A DNA stretch of 64,000 nucleotides from Trichostrongylus colubriformis (Eukaryota; Nematoda; Chromadorea; Rhabditida; Trichostrongylidae). A model generated the notes under the pieces. That model searched no databases and was not told the origin of the DNA. It saw nothing but the letters and a program-made list of their open reading frames with translations. The stretch is from NCBI GenBank assembly GCA_963978905.1, contig OZ022256.1:7857501-7921500 (forward strand). Reading direction: 5' to 3'. The number at the start of each line of letters is the position of its first letter. Position 1 is the first letter of the stretch. This document shows positions 1 to 12,359 of the stretch, piece after piece. A program made the position numbers and the translations under genes.

Positions 1-292
1 TCAAAGTGCTAGATCCTCGAGTAACTCTATTCAAGCATCACCGTTTTCACATTCGCAATGGCGCTGCCCCCCTTTTTTTTGACTTGACCATGCCTTACGT
101 CAGAATTTCGCGCTGCTGCATGCGGTGTACTACGCGATGCGTGCGAGCTACGGGTACCGCTGTGTTGAGTTCTGAAGTATTTGATTACACGATGACGCTG
201 ACGGCGTCCAATGCAGTTGAAGTGAAATCGCTTTAGGATCCAACTATAGCTGCACCTCAACCTCACCTAAATCGCGTCAGGATTCGTATGAG

Positions 293-1106
293 GTGTGTGT
301 AAAGTGGTACGAATGACTTTCTTCTCACCTAATGTGCGAAGAAGTGATTACTGCTTCGCACCTGTGGTGCGAAGAAGTAATTATCGAGGGGTGAGAATCT
401 GAGGTCACCCAATAATGTAACTTGCCTACAATAGCCACCGAAAGAAAAACCATATGGTAGAAGGCAGCTAGGAGAAAATGAATTTTTAATTCGGTATTAC
501 AAGGCAGAAAAGAGCTTTAGTTTGAAAATACACATTCAGTATTCTACCAATAACCTTTGCATGAATAAACTCAAAGGTCAGGAAATTGGTCCTAGTGGGT
601 ACGAAATTTAATTTAAAAAAATGAATGCGAAGTACAATGAGTGAATTTATGTAATAAAAGAAAGTGTGCATGTTTGTAAGCATATCATTACATAACCATC
701 ATGATTGTCTAGTTTGCCCTTTCGCTACTTGTCAAAAGGGTACCGCATGTCCGTTGGGAAGTCGAGTTGTGAATTGCGTTACTTCCTTTCCAATATGACT
801 CGTTGACACCTGAGTATGAATTCAGTACTTTGACGAGAGGTCGGCGCTACCTATTTAAACAAGTGGGTGAGCGATCCACATACACTTTTAGTTTTATAAA
901 AAACTAAAAAAACTTTAAAAATTTGAAACGGCATGTCTTACCCGATAAGAAAATTCTTCTACTCCTGGCTTCTTTTATTCATACCATCTTTCTTTTGGTG
1001 GCAATTCTAGGCAAGTTGCATAATTGGGTGACCCCAGATTCTCGCCCTTTATTAATTACATTTTCGCACATTAGGTGCGAAGAAAAACATTCCACTTTAT
1101 ACACAC
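293..1106. mobile_element. Terminal-inverted-repeat DNA element inserted in segmental copy 1
   Basis: The left end GTGTGTGTAAAGTGG and right end CCACTTTATACACAC are inverted repeats. The similarity extends inward about 110 bp: TCACCTAATGTGCGAA near 326 with its reverse complement near 1060, and GAGAATCTGAGGTCACCC near 396 with its complement near 1025. The other segmental copy runs straight through this point (near 26178), so it is an insertion. A possible AGG target duplication is seen, but the exact boundaries are uncertain by a few bases. There is no transposase, so it is non-autonomous. Confidence 0.72.
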
Positions 1107-2278
1107 CCAGGTCAGAGCACAGCTAGAGCTGGATCCTTAACGAAATCCTGGTGAAATAAGGGCACACACACCAGCTGACTCATACGGGAGCTACTAGCCC
1201 GAACTCGAGCGGGTAAGGCGCCATGATTGCTTCATAGTGATGCAAGAAAGGTGCACGCTCGAAGTGGTCTGAAATCTTCGCCCACGAGGAGGCAGGTCGA
1301 CCAACCTGATAACCGCGAGGTGTGCCTTCGACTGTTCCTTTACCGCGTCTTTTCGGCCTCTTTTTTCGATTCTTTATCGGCGGCATATTCAAATGACACT
1401 TCTACTTCCACATTGAAATCTATCTTTTGTAAGACTTTCTAGCATTGTAGCTTTTATTCTCAAAGTTCGGAATAGACTTTTATTCTCGTAAAATGATGAT
1501 ACCCATAATATATTCAGATCACATAGCCCATTAAGACCACGATTACACCACTGATTATCGCATATTTTGTTTCATGTGTGAGGTAAACCACTGAGCCTTT
1601 TCTTATTTCTCAAGCTTGGTGAGCAATTCTTGGAGGCCATTCCGCGTGCAGCTATAGTTTTTCTATTGTTTTTTGCTCCAATATAGACGTCGTAAAGCAA
1701 AGAAACACTGTCCAGCACAGCGCGTTTCCGTAGGCACGTAAACAGCTGCGCGGTAGATCATTGAATTGTGAGTCGCGAGACCATGTGTTGTGTTGCTATG
1801 CTCCATCATAGCAATGGAGGACACATAGTCGTTGTCCACTAGTATAAATCTACCAAAATCTTACAAGAACAACGAACATCAATTTGGCCACATATGTAAT
1901 CCCGAAGATCTGGTTCTTCACTGGTTCTGGTTATTTCAAAGAATATGCGAGAAGGGGATATGAAACTCGAAAAGATATTCCTGGCAATTCAACTCCAACG
2001 CATACCCAAGGTTTTCGCTCCCCACTTTTCTACAACGCCTTTTGAAAGCGCCGTCTTGACCTAGGTCGTTTCCGAAATATCATTTTTGTGAACTCTCAGA
2101 TGGACCTAGCCGTCCATAACATTTATCAGCAGCTGCTGGATTTCCAAATTACAATGGCTTCACTACACATCGCGTTTTTGATGTCTCTGATGTATTATAT
2201 ATGTTGTCATATTTTTGTTATGCAACAAATATTATATCCATATCCATCTTTTTTAGAACCTGGGAATTTCTTCATCTA

Positions 2279-3010
2279 CAGGAGGTGCCAAAAAAAGTAA
2301 TTTTTGTCCTCCACTTTTGACCCCACATTAATCGGACTTCGGCAGATTCCGACCAGGTATTTTCATCCCCAGAGTAAAGAGCGGACCTCACTCTATCACT
2401 TTTCTCCGTTACAGCCTTCTGCACGAGCAGGAACGGTTGCTTGTTGCGAGTGAACAAGATGTGTCACCTCAGGTGGGCAAAATCCAAACCTTCGTCGCCC
2501 TCGTTCACAGCCTTGCTAAGATCCGTTCATCTGGGTACCTGACGGGATTCATACTGGGTGCTGTTCTTGAATATTCCGTTTTTCCGGGTTCCTAACGCCC
2601 TTCGTTTCCAAGAGCCAGAATGTGCCATTATCACTGGAACCCCTCCGGGGGCAGGTTCGAGGCATGAAAAATGGTACTTCGGATCATAGCAGCCTTGCAG
2701 CAAGGGCTCTGTGACTTCTATAATCCGAAGGGCCAATCTTCAGAAAGCTTCCCACAAAAGATCTCCATGGAACCCGGCTTCACTGTTTTAAGGGGACCTT
2801 GATACCGTGGATGCTCTGAAGCCCGACTGCGCCACTTGAAGGCTCCACATTTTTATGAAAGTGAAAGTAGTGAGTCTCAGCTTGTTTTTGCTTTTAGAGG
2901 ACCATTTCGGGAATATTTTGCCCTAATACTTTTGTCTCTTTCGTTTCCCTCTGTTTTGTATAATAGGCGGATGTGGGCTGTGGGCAAAATTACTTTTTTG
3001 GCACCCCCTG
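2279..3010. mobile_element. Tc1/mariner-type non-autonomous element with TA target duplication
   Basis: Begins CAGGAGGTGCCAAAAAAAGT and ends in the reverse complement of CAGGGGGTGCCAAAAAAGTA. It is flanked by TA at 2277-2278 and 3011-3012. The paralogous site near 27570 is uninterrupted, which confirms insertion. It is 732 bp long with no transposase frame. A TA duplication and CAG-type ends fit the Tc1/mariner superfamily (family knowledge). Confidence 0.8.
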
Positions 3011-3267
3011 TATATGCCTGTACTGTTTTCTGCCGTATGGGTTATTGAGGTGGGCTGTTTATTTCACCAGACATTTCGACAACTTCGTTGTTTTCCAAAG
3101 GCCTTGATTTCACCAGCTTTGAGCACTTGCTCAACTTCGACGATGCAACGGAGCTCCTTCGGAAACGACGAAATCCTCCAAACTTCTGAAGAAATGAACA
3201 CTCCACTTTAACAAAGCTGTTTGCTAGAAAACAATATACATAAATAGTTGTCGCTTCGGGTGTCGAT

Positions 3268-3657
3268 TCGTCTGTCTGTCCATTTGCTTCCTGTTTATCT
3301 GTCTGTCTGTCAGCCTCTCCGTCTGTCTCTCTGTCTATCTGTCTAAGCGTCCATCAGTTTATTGGTCTGTCTGGCTGCCCGTCTATCTATCCATCTACAT
3401 GTCTATCTGTCTATCTGTGTGTGTCTGCCCATCTCTCCATCTGTGTGTCCGTGTTTGCCTGTCTGTCTGTCTGTCTGTTGATCTGTCCATCTTCCTGTGT
3501 GTCTTTTTGTCTGTCTGTATGCTCCCCTGCCTGTCTGCCTGCCTTCTTTCCTGCCTACCTGCCTGTATGCCTACCTGCCCACCTGCCTGCTTGCCTATCT
3601 GTCCGTCCGTCTATCTGTCTGTCTGTCTATCTGTCTGTCTGTATGTCTGTCTGTCAC
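3268..3657. repeat. TCTG/TGCC tetranucleotide microsatellite
   Basis: About 390 bp of degenerate TCTG units drifting into TGCC and CTAC variants. It makes three overlapping apparent ORFs of 64-110 codons (rich in Cys, Leu, Ser and Pro) that are pure repeat artefacts. A much shorter tract sits at the same end of the paralogous repeat near 27825-27890. Confidence 0.9.
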
Positions 3658-3753
3658 GCCGGCACCGCGAAGCGTGAAGGGGCATCACTAAGCTATAAGC
3701 ATTTCTTTGCGTGTGTACATATAGTGCTTATTTCTCAAATAATATGGTTCTAG

Positions 3754-4522
3754 CTGGCACAGGACACGTCTGATCATGGATGGGAAAATTGGAACAACGA
3801 GAATCGTGACACCGCAATGCGCGCGTTCGCATATTAAAAGCAGCCGTTATCTAAACCACGTGTTGTTGTTATTTACTTAGTTTCGCTACCTGGTAAGCTT
3901 CGACATGGCCATAGGGTCATAGTATGTTGCAAACGTTTGTATAGCGTACTGGGTCATTCGAGAACGAAACAACCGACGATATAACAGAAAATAATCCAGC
4001 AAGGAGGAGATCAGAGTTTCAGCTAGCAAATTCTCGATGTTTCTGAGTGGCATAAACCCGTTTAAGGCTCAGGCAAAAAAATACGCTTAAATGTGCAAAT
4101 TAACCCCACAAAGATCCTTCAGAGATCAGGTGTGCAACATTTTTCATGAGATGCCCCCTCATTGCTAACCTGCGATAGCACTGCAGATGGCGTTTTGGCC
4201 GTAATATCATTGCTCAGCTCTCTCGTCCTCTCTGTAGGCGAGCGTTGCAGCTTTCTCATCGACAAGCCACGGACTGTATGTGCAGAATGAATAGGAAGAA
4301 TTTACACTCTTACATAAAGGAGCTCACCAGTTCGTATAAAAATACTTATTATAAATTTGTGTCGTTTCCATTGGCCACACTGTATTTGCCCACGCGATGA
4401 CGCCATCGCGTTCACGCGTGCACGTATTGCTAATCCCATCTGTCAATTAATATTCATTCCGAGATGACTTATTACATGGAAAATCCATGCAGAATCATGT
4501 AATATAAATCTATCACAAGCAA
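3754..4522. other. Gap before receptor A, no gene recognised
   Basis: AT-rich sequence downstream of copy A on its strand. It contains no recognised repeat apart from a short motif (GTTCGCATATTA near 3833) that resembles one near 12975. No canonical AATAAA was found for copy A here. Confidence 0.5.
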
Positions 4523-7500
4523 TTAGTGCATAACTGATCTAGAGGGAAAGCTAGAAATAAAGGTGACATGAGACTTCGATTTACACCCCAAAAATCCTTT
4601 CACATGTTTTCGGATGCTTCTGTTCACAATAATGAATACCACGCCATGAATACCTGAAAATTTTGAAATTGCCTGAGCTGTGAGCGATAGTATCGTGGGT
4701 TAGAAGCTGTAAAGGAGAAGGAGCAGGGTCAAACAACAGTTGAAGAAGGCTTTCTATCGCAACTTTGCGAGCGCTCATTGGCTCGATATCAGATCATGTC
4801 ATTCCTCTACAAAAGCCTCAAAGAAGGGAAGGGCATCGACTCCGGCTATACTTTGTTGGAGCTCATCTTAGTCCGACACCTGATCTTGATCATTACGCAT
4901 TACCATCTCTATCCTCCATAAACTTTTCCGCGACTTTCTCGGTAATCATCTTAATTGACTCCTTTTTTGCAGTTCATTGGTCTCTTCGCTCTGTGCTCTT
5001 CTCAGCTGTATGTTTTGACTTGATTTCACTCTCTTGCATCCATTTAGCTTGGTGTATTTAGCAGAATTCATTCACTTGCTCCAGAACTATAGCTCATCTT
5101 TGTCATTTTCATTACCGTTACTGTCGCTTGTTATCCTTGATGAGCAGTGTTCCGCTATTTCCAATTGTATCTATTTCTTGCACAGTTTTTCTTCATTTAA
5201 TTACCCAAGTTTGAGGAAACCGACTGGTCGCATAAATTTGTGTGGTTACAAGTGTCTGGCAAGGCATTGTTGGTGAGACCATATATCAAAAAGTCATCCT
5301 TTGAGCTATTATCTTACTTTAGAGAATTACAGCAATTCTCCGTTTCCAGTTTGACATGTTGGTATACTTAATGGCACTTTTCGCGATAATCAAATGGGTC
5401 GACTTACCTTCTTGGAACAGTAGATCTTTGGGTAACCAGTCTGACTGCACCTTTTCTCGCGTCGCCCCGGCGCGCTATCACGGTCCTACACTTGCTCGAA
5501 CCCACTGCGCTTATGCTTAGTTGACCAATAAGAGAGCTCAAGTGGGTGGCGTTGCAGTGGGTCGGAGCAGGTGTAGCGCCGTGATAGCGCACCGGGGCGA
5601 TGCGAGAAAGGTGCAGCCTGACTAGCTACCCAAGGATCTGATGTTTCAACAAGGTAAATCGATCCATCAGGTAATCGGCCTCTAAATTGTGTCCCCGGAA
5701 TAAAAGTGGCACTTCTACTTGTACAAACTGACCACTGCTTGAATATATGCCGGTATGGGTTCCTCTAGCAAAAAGCGAAAATAATTTTGCTTGTGTGGAA
5801 AGCGGGGATAACTACCAGTAATACCTCTTATACGCCCACCCATTCAGTACTGGCTCTCGTACTCTCTCCCACCCGACGAACTGTAGACACGGTAATACAT
5901 ACATTCAAGCATGTGGGGTAAATCAGCCGTAGAAAGGGTAATAATGTGCTTCTCAGAGGCATGAGACATGTTCAATAACTAGGAACCTTGAAGGAAGGTA
6001 ATGTTACGGACTCAAAATGTCCAGGCTCAGCGCCGCATCGAATGCATGCATCGCATCTGAGCGAAGCAGTAGGGTAGACTCACCGAAGTTAGGTGAAAAA
6101 GTTGGCTGCATTAACGGAGAATGTGAAGATATATTTACCATTTTCCAAAGTATACAAAATAACATACCATGACTTATTTGCCAAATGATGTGCGAACCGA
6201 TAACGACGGCATTGGGAAGCACGGCGAACTTCATGACGTTGTACATGATCGCTGCAGTAGCGTTAGTCGAACATATAAGGATTGCTTGAAGGAGGAGCTG
6301 AAACATCATTTTAGTCTCATTATGAGAATCGCAGCGACTTCTTCAGGAGAATCGTCCACGGAAGACTGAACACTCCGCTTACCAAAATTCATGTCGTAAT
6401 TGCTTACTAAGGGCTGCACGCAAAGTTTCACGCGGAAAGGAAATCCGGCTGACATAAGGCTTCCCAGAGTAGTCTTCCACGTCCGAAACGGTGCGGTCCC
6501 GAGGGCTTTAGGAGGGAAGACAATCACGGGGCTTGGGACGCCGAATGGTAAGGCCGTTTTCATATTTTGCGGTGCCGGTGGCAGAGCTTGGCTGCATGTC
6601 TCTGCGTCTTCGCCGGCGTCGTCTTTGCACCTCCCCATGCCACTCTGCCTCGCTCCCTTTTAATGCAGCCAGGCCCTGCAGGCGCATAGAGTGAAGGCCC
6701 AAACAAACCAACAATGGGCGCAAAATTTTGAACTTCGCTGTATGAAAGTACTCGGCCCAAAGTACCCAAAGTAATTACTGTTCCTTCCATCTTTCGATTT
6801 CTACGTTGGAAGAGAGGAGCTTTGTTGTGTAACTGTTAATGTACTGTCTGTGGTAGAAAGCTTACGAGAGGAAATGGCTCACGGGATTTCTGTGAAAAAT
6901 TCGATTGAATCGGATGTGCGACCGGCGCCAAATGGGACGGAAAGGCGAGATTGCTAATTCGTCCGTGGCATAGTGTGTGGCACCTGTGCTATGGGCAGGG
7001 TGTCATCTGCTTTTGTATCAGAGAAGATCATCATGAGAGGATGCGCAATGTACGCCATCGGATCCAACTTCAAGCTCACTTACGAGGAACTTTGCTGACA
7101 AAGAATGAAGCTCATTAGCCCAACTGCTTGCAACTCGACGCCTCCTTGAGGGTATCATCAAGACCTCCACACTTTCGCAAAAGCAGTGTTGCTATCATAT
7201 TGCATAGGAAATCACGAGACCTACTGGTACCTTATATAAACCAGGAGTTTGGTTTGTCCATTTGTCTGTGTGTCCATCCTGTGGTTTAATTACCCAAGTT
7301 TGAGGTACAGCCCAATGCGTGACAGGGCTTGTTTGAGTGGCGATAGTGGGAGTGTGTGGTGGGGTGAGAGGGTTCGGTACACGTTAACATTCCGAAATGG
7401 GCTGTAGTTCTATTGTGTTACTTGCGCAGTACTGTGCGATAGCTCAACTGGTGTATTATAATAACAGAATACCTTTGGTTTAGGTAGATCTGTGTTTCGA

Positions 7501-10500
7501 TAATAAAATCAACCCTGTTGACAAAAAATACTGCACATCACTGATAAACTACTTACCACCATTTGAAACTTATCTATGCTGGCTCTAGCAGCGCTGGTCA
7601 AGGTAAATACGTAATAACATAAAGCTACATATGGTAAAACAAGCATAATCATGAACGACATATTTGTTATAGTCAGTATCCATGTAGCGTAATGGCTGGA
7701 CTCCTGAAGCGATTAACACGAGACATTGATGAAGTCTCGAAAGTAGAACCAGTAATTTCCAATATGAATGTTTCGAAACACATGCAGATGCGCACCCTGA
7801 ACCAAATGCGAATTCGGACCCACAGTGTTTCCTTCTTGGAACCAACACGTATGTGACTACGGAAATCTTTGGCGAAGCAACTCCTCAGAAGGACTTTTTC
7901 AGGATCTGGCTGCTTGATTAACAATTCTGACGGCTTACCCAGAAGTAAGTCCTTTTGCCTTTTTTTGTGAATAACATATCGACCTTTCGGGGCTGATAGC
8001 ATACTAACGAACTTTTGTCTTTCACCATTTAGCTAGCGCACAGTACTGCATCACATGATGAGCGTCAGTATTTCGAACTGAATTGCTGGTTTGTGTGAAC
8101 TTTACTTGCTACTCAACGTCGGAGTAGTCCGGAACCTATTTCCGATCCGTTACCTTAAAATCGAAGATTTCGAGCAGTATCAATTGATAGTGGTTCCATA
8201 AAAATTTGATCACTTCAGCATTATCTACATTCAGCATTATCTTCGTTGGAATGGCCCTTCACTTAGTTTCCGCCCTCTACACAAAAACCGATAATTTCGA
8301 TTGATATCGATCAATGCTCACGAATCTGCGAAATTGCTTTGTGCAGTTTCGCTCACCTATCGATGTGGCCCAGTAGTAATGCCCTCTTATATGTGATAGG
8401 ATTTCCCATTCTCAATGTTATCCCACATCGATGTACCCTTCTGATTCTGGCTCCTCCCACCGCGATGCTGTCCATTCCGAGTGAGCACCGTTTGCCTCTA
8501 ACACTTATCCACTTTTTAACCCTCACGGGCGTGTACCCTTATGTCAGGATTTCGCAAGACGACGAGCGGCGTGCGACGCATGTGTGCGAGCTGTGCGCGT
8601 CGCGGTAGTTGGGTCTCAGAACAATCACGCGATAATGCTAGGGGAGCGATACACATTCGACTTGCAATCGCCTCGGGACCCAACAACATGGGGCCTTTAT
8701 CTCGTCCGCATTGCTTCACTTGCGACATGCCGCTGTGCAAAGTGCTGACATAAGAGTGCACCCCTTCCCGCACCCAGGCTTTCGGAACCATATTACGAAT
8801 ATTTTTCTAGCTTCGCCCGTATTTGACATCCACCTTTATAGCTAGACACTACTGATCACACCTGCTTCACTCTCGAAGAAGTTGCACATTTTACACTTAA
8901 CACCACATGATTGATTTCATGCGGCGGGTGGTGACAGTGGAGAAGGCATTGAACACTGGGAAATGTCCACATTTCCCGCGTAGCCGTCTTCAACATCTGC
9001 ATCACTGTCTGAGTGATATAAAAGGCACTAGAGCACGTGATCGATATTATGAAAGGTACAAAATGGTCCCACTTCCTGATTCTTGACGGATTTCTTCCGT
9101 TTATTCTTCTTTGCTGCAATACCTTGATGTTCATTATCAATAGCCGTCCTCTGCAGACAACAGAAGGGGCATCTGTAGTCTACGGTGATATCATAACGCT
9201 TGCCGTTCGTTAGGTTGCACACATCGCACACACAACACCTTGCTAAGCCTTCGAGTGTAAGTCCAATTTTTTCAAAAATCATTAACGCCTTTTTCTTACA
9301 CTTTCGCTTACTTTACCATCAACCGTTTCATTTGACTCCTGTTGTTTGCTATTTCACTGACGATTTCAAATCATCATGAATGACACGACAATACGCGAGA
9401 TAACAAATGACATCTTCTATGGCGAACAGCTCGAAAAAGTGATGTTGCAGCTCTACGAGGTGCGCGGGAGATGCGAACACAGATCACATCGTAGCGCTTT
9501 TGAAGCCTGATTTCTCTGCCGATTATCGCTTTTGACCACGAATGCTCATTTCAAAAGATAATTTCTTTCCGTCTTCCACTTTCTCCCTACCGCTACCGGT
9601 TCCTTGAAGCCACCAATAGATTACGAAATAATGAAGAGTAGCAATGTATTAGAGATAGAAAAATCCCTTTTTAAAGCGTTCTTGGACATTCTTGGAAGGC
9701 AAAAACGGGTAAGAATCAAGTATTTTGAAATGTCTCACCCATTTGAGATCATCGGATATAACAGGAATCGGTAGATATGTACCGGCTGTACTATTATAGA
9801 GTGCAGGCCTACAGAAAAATGGTCTTACTAGCATAATTACTACGCATAGCATCATCCACATATACACCATTTTACCTGAAATATCATCAGCATTTCATTT
9901 GCGAATACTTTTGATGAAAAAAAATGCTTTACCTTTGAAGAGGTACTGTAGTCTCTCCATCGAAGGAATCATCTCTACACATCGATTGAACCCTAGTGCA
10001 ATACATATAAATGTAGAACCCATGTAGAAACCTAAACAATCGCTTCTGTCATGCTTTACGGATTAAGTGAATATAACTGGGAAACCTACTCCATGCCATA
10101 TGTCCTGCCACTAGATTGAGAACAATGTCAGTGCAAAAAACGGAACCAGTCTGAAATACTATTGGATTGAGAACTCGCTACTCGCTCGTAATTTGGCTAT
10201 TGCACACAGGACGCCTTGCGAAGGCGTTGAATATGAATTCCTCGGACTTTCTATCACAAACATATTTTTTCATACTTCTTCGCATCTTCTCCCCTTTCAA
10301 TATTTCGCTTGTCTGTTTCTGTCTGTTTCATTTGCTTAACATCATCATGATTGAAATCAGTTCCGCCTTCTCTATCTACCGCCGGCAGGCAACTTAGCAA
10401 GTGAAGCGTGCAGTTCGAGATAAAGTATCGCAGTTAAGGTCGTAATAGCGCCCCAAAGGCGAGTTTTACAACGCGAGTTTCGCTACGTATTTTTCTTGTT

Positions 10501-11434
10501 AGCTCGGATACTCATTTGAAGGGAATTCAGTATTCAAATAAGCTCTCCATTAATGCCTACCGGCACCTTCAAAGATTGTAAGCGATAAATGTAGCTCGTC
10601 TGAGGTGGTTGGATCCATATGGTGCAGCAGTAGGGAGGGAACGATACCAAAACAAAGAAATGAAGACTGGAACACCGCGGAATAGAAGATTATTCTGGTA
10701 AACAATCCTTGAAGACAGAAGCCAGGCAGAGTTCTGCGGCATGACGGATCCCGACACACTGTAATAACGGTGGGAAGGTCAACTCGCAGTTCTCAAATCA
10801 ACACACAGAGCCATGACTTCGGCTTCATTTTTTCGAGCTGCTCAGCTCGCCTTTCGGCGCATTCAGACATCATCGTAGTCTCCATTTGCTTGTTTTCATT
10901 ATTATGGTCTTTAATGAACCATGCGCTAAAGTGTGTGCTAGGTCTCTCAGTCCAGTATTAAGAGCGTACATAATCATGACATATTTCAGGTGTCCATGGA
11001 CCGGTTTCCAGATTTGAGCTATACATATATAAAAGGAGCAAGTAAGACAGTCTTCTTTTTGCGTTTGCTTTACAAACTCACAAACAGGAGGTAAGCAACA
11101 ATCAGCGAACCACACAGTAGGACTATTAAATCGAGGATTCCATTGAAGAACATCAGTCGATAACAAGGAATGTGCATGAATTTTCCTCGTACCATTGCCA
11201 TCATTGAAAGTACATAAGCAGCCTAAAAATGACTAGTAGGTAGGTGTCTGGCTCAGAATGTATGAATTGACCGTCACTCGAACTCACTGCGAGTGATGTT
11301 CCCAGAATCAAGAAGAAAGTTGCTAAAAGTTCTCGTGTGGTGCCTCGTTGTCTCCACTCGTTGCTGCTTCTTCCGCTGCAGTTGTACTCCTTTTCGTCAA
11401 GAATCCATGGGATATTGACGTAAACGATTTGCAT
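4523..11434 (-). CDS. Srt-family seven-transmembrane chemoreceptor, copy A (8 exons)
   Basis: Predicted G-protein-coupled chemosensory receptor of the nematode Srt family, acting at the plasma membrane of sensory neurons (family knowledge). Exons on the minus strand: 11434-11288, 11222-11082, 10150-10090, 10031-9933, 9875-9739, 7703-7557, 6297-6168, 4653-4523. All have GT-AG borders and phases that join, giving 330 codons plus TAA, the usual Srt length. Visible family marks are YNCS near residue 17, PCYRLMFFNGILD in the TM1-TM2 region, GSVFC at 98, FNRC after TM3 at 131, GK before TM4, LLLQAILICSTNA in TM6, and WQISHG then NRSIR around TM7. Hydrophobic segments lie at about 36-56, 75-96, 106-131, 153-168, 204-232, 245-268 and 274-300. 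NCS and NST are possible glycosylation sites. Introns 2, 5, 6 and 7 (0.9-2.0 kb) hold repeats; introns 1, 3 and 4 are 57-65 bp. The start is the ATG aligned with copy B. No canonical AATAAA was seen downstream. The family call is from motif recognition, not a search. Confidence 0.85.
5370..5690. mobile_element. Foldback MITE family C, copy in receptor A intron 7
   Basis: Arms of about 110 bp face each other: GGGTCGACTTACC near 5396 with its counterpart near 5655, and CTATCACGG near 5474 with GTGATAGCG near 5581. A ~60-bp centre separates them. It shares ends and core with 59225-59508. No coding capacity. Confidence 0.7.
6346..6480. mobile_element. Foldback MITE family B, left arm only, in receptor A intron 6
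   Basis: GAGAATCGTCCACGGAAG is followed by AAAGTTTCACGCGGAAAG and ATCCGGCT, the order of the family B left arm. The right arm is missing. A GC-rich repeat (core near 6569) follows. Confidence 0.55.
7306..7406. mobile_element. ~100-bp miniature inverted-repeat element
   Basis: Starts TACAGCCCA and ends TGGGCTGTA. The interior TGGGAGTGTGTGGTGGGGTG is the reverse complement of the interior of 33012-33138, so the two are one family. It lies in receptor A intron 6. Confidence 0.65.
8496..8800. repeat. GC-richer dispersed repeat in receptor A intron 5
   Basis: Contains GTCAGGATTTCGCAAGACGA and an internal inverted pair around TTGGGTCTCAG and GGGACCCAACAAC. Related sequence occurs near 41405-41530 (GGGACCCAACAAC) and near 105-170. 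ORFs through it are not supported. Confidence 0.4.
8880..9620 (-). repeat. Dispersed repeat family D, copy in receptor A intron 5
   Basis: Matches 12360-12865 in the same orientation, and 55390-55660 and 61085-61500 in the opposite one. Shared words are GATAATCGGCAGAGAAA, CATCTCCCGCGCACCTC and TTAGCAAGGTGTTGTGTGTG (minus strand). The minus frame near 9282-9028 holds CCVCDVC then CPFCC, a zinc-ribbon-like spacing whose start is conserved in the 61-kb copy. Confidence 0.65.
10151..11081. other. Receptor A intron 2, no internal gene
   Basis: 931-bp intron. It holds a T-rich stretch near 10255-10345 related to repeat family D, and no credible exon. Confidence 0.5.
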
Positions 11435-11464
11435 CGATCCTTCAGCAACTAATGGAAATAGATA

Positions 11465-11535
11465 ATTGGTGAATATATGTCACTTTGAGAAATGGGGAAT
11501 TGTTGAATATGTGCCACTTTGAGAAATGCGGCTTC
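11465..11535. repeat. Short tandem duplication upstream of receptor A
   Basis: Two units of ~35 bp with the core CACTTTGAGAAATG (near 11480 and 11515), about 40 bp upstream of the copy A start codon. It may lie in its promoter or leader. Confidence 0.5.
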
Positions 11536-12359
11536 AAGAAGCTACCGCTAGGTGCATGAGAAGATCTTGACAAATATATTAGGAGGAAGTAGCCAACGTT
11601 CGCACCCGTAATGGTCGAGATCCTGCTCATAAAGGAAATATAGTCACCCTATGGAACAGAGTGGTACTCCGGGAGTCGAGGCTTCCTGGACGGGGGTCGC
11701 ATTGGATTGGCTGAATGGGGATCGTGATTGGAGAGGTTAGCAATGGTAGCAGGCTAGAGCGAAGTTACCGTCAGCTGACCTTTATGTAAGAGAATGTGTT
11801 GAAAGTGATCAACACAATAATCACAGTAATAATATCACAAATACTTAGCAATATTGAGCGTATGCTTTGACATACTGTTGAGTTCGGTGTGGTCCTTGCA
11901 AATGATTTTAGACTTTGCTAAGTTCTACTTTACATGATTTTGGGTAGTTCGATCAAAGGAGGAATACGAAATATGGATAAGAAAGCTCTTAAACTTGTCG
12001 AAAAGAGGCCTGTGCTAGAAGTATTATTTTGGTAGACGCACACAAGACCTAGTGAACCATGGTTGAAGAAGCAGAAATTATTTTTCAAAAACTTGCAGCA
12101 ATTCCAAGAATCGCAGGCAGAATTCTTCGACCATTGCATAATCCGTCTACCTTATTGCCAATTACCATAATAAACCAGATTTCCGCTTCTCTTGCTTGAC
12201 GTTTATAATAAGGGAGAAAAGTCAATATACATGCAAAGATACGATGTATGAAAAACACAATATATGCTGAAACACAAAACACTAGGACAAAACATGCTAG
12301 AACGAAGATCACATTAGGGATAAGCTGCAGAAAACTTGTGAGTTGTTCAGCATGGCATT

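Larger units (their letters stand above)
1..3660. repeat. Segmental repeat, copy 1 (paired with 25866-27895)
   Basis: Collinear with 25866-27895 from the left window edge to a TCTG microsatellite. Shared stretches include CTGCTGCATGCGGTGTAC (near 113 and 26003), CCCGAACTCGAGCGGGT (near 1199 and 26262), CACATAGCC/CACATAGTC near 1823 and 27000, and CAACTTCGACGATGCAAC (near 3132 and 27690). Copy 1 carries two inserts that copy 2 lacks (293-1106 and 2279-3010). The short ORFs here are not conserved between copies in a way that suggests a gene. The copies are clearly diverged, so this is an old duplication or dispersed repeat. Confidence 0.8.

Noticed and set aside
3399..3753. Overlapping Cys/Leu/Ser-rich ORFs of 64-110 codons
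   Set aside because: They are translations of the TCTG/TGCC microsatellite in three frames.
12085..12312. Hydrophobic minus frame resembling a receptor exon
   Set aside because: Transmembrane-like, but it lacks Srt motifs and matching splice phases. Copies A and B already account for all eight exons.
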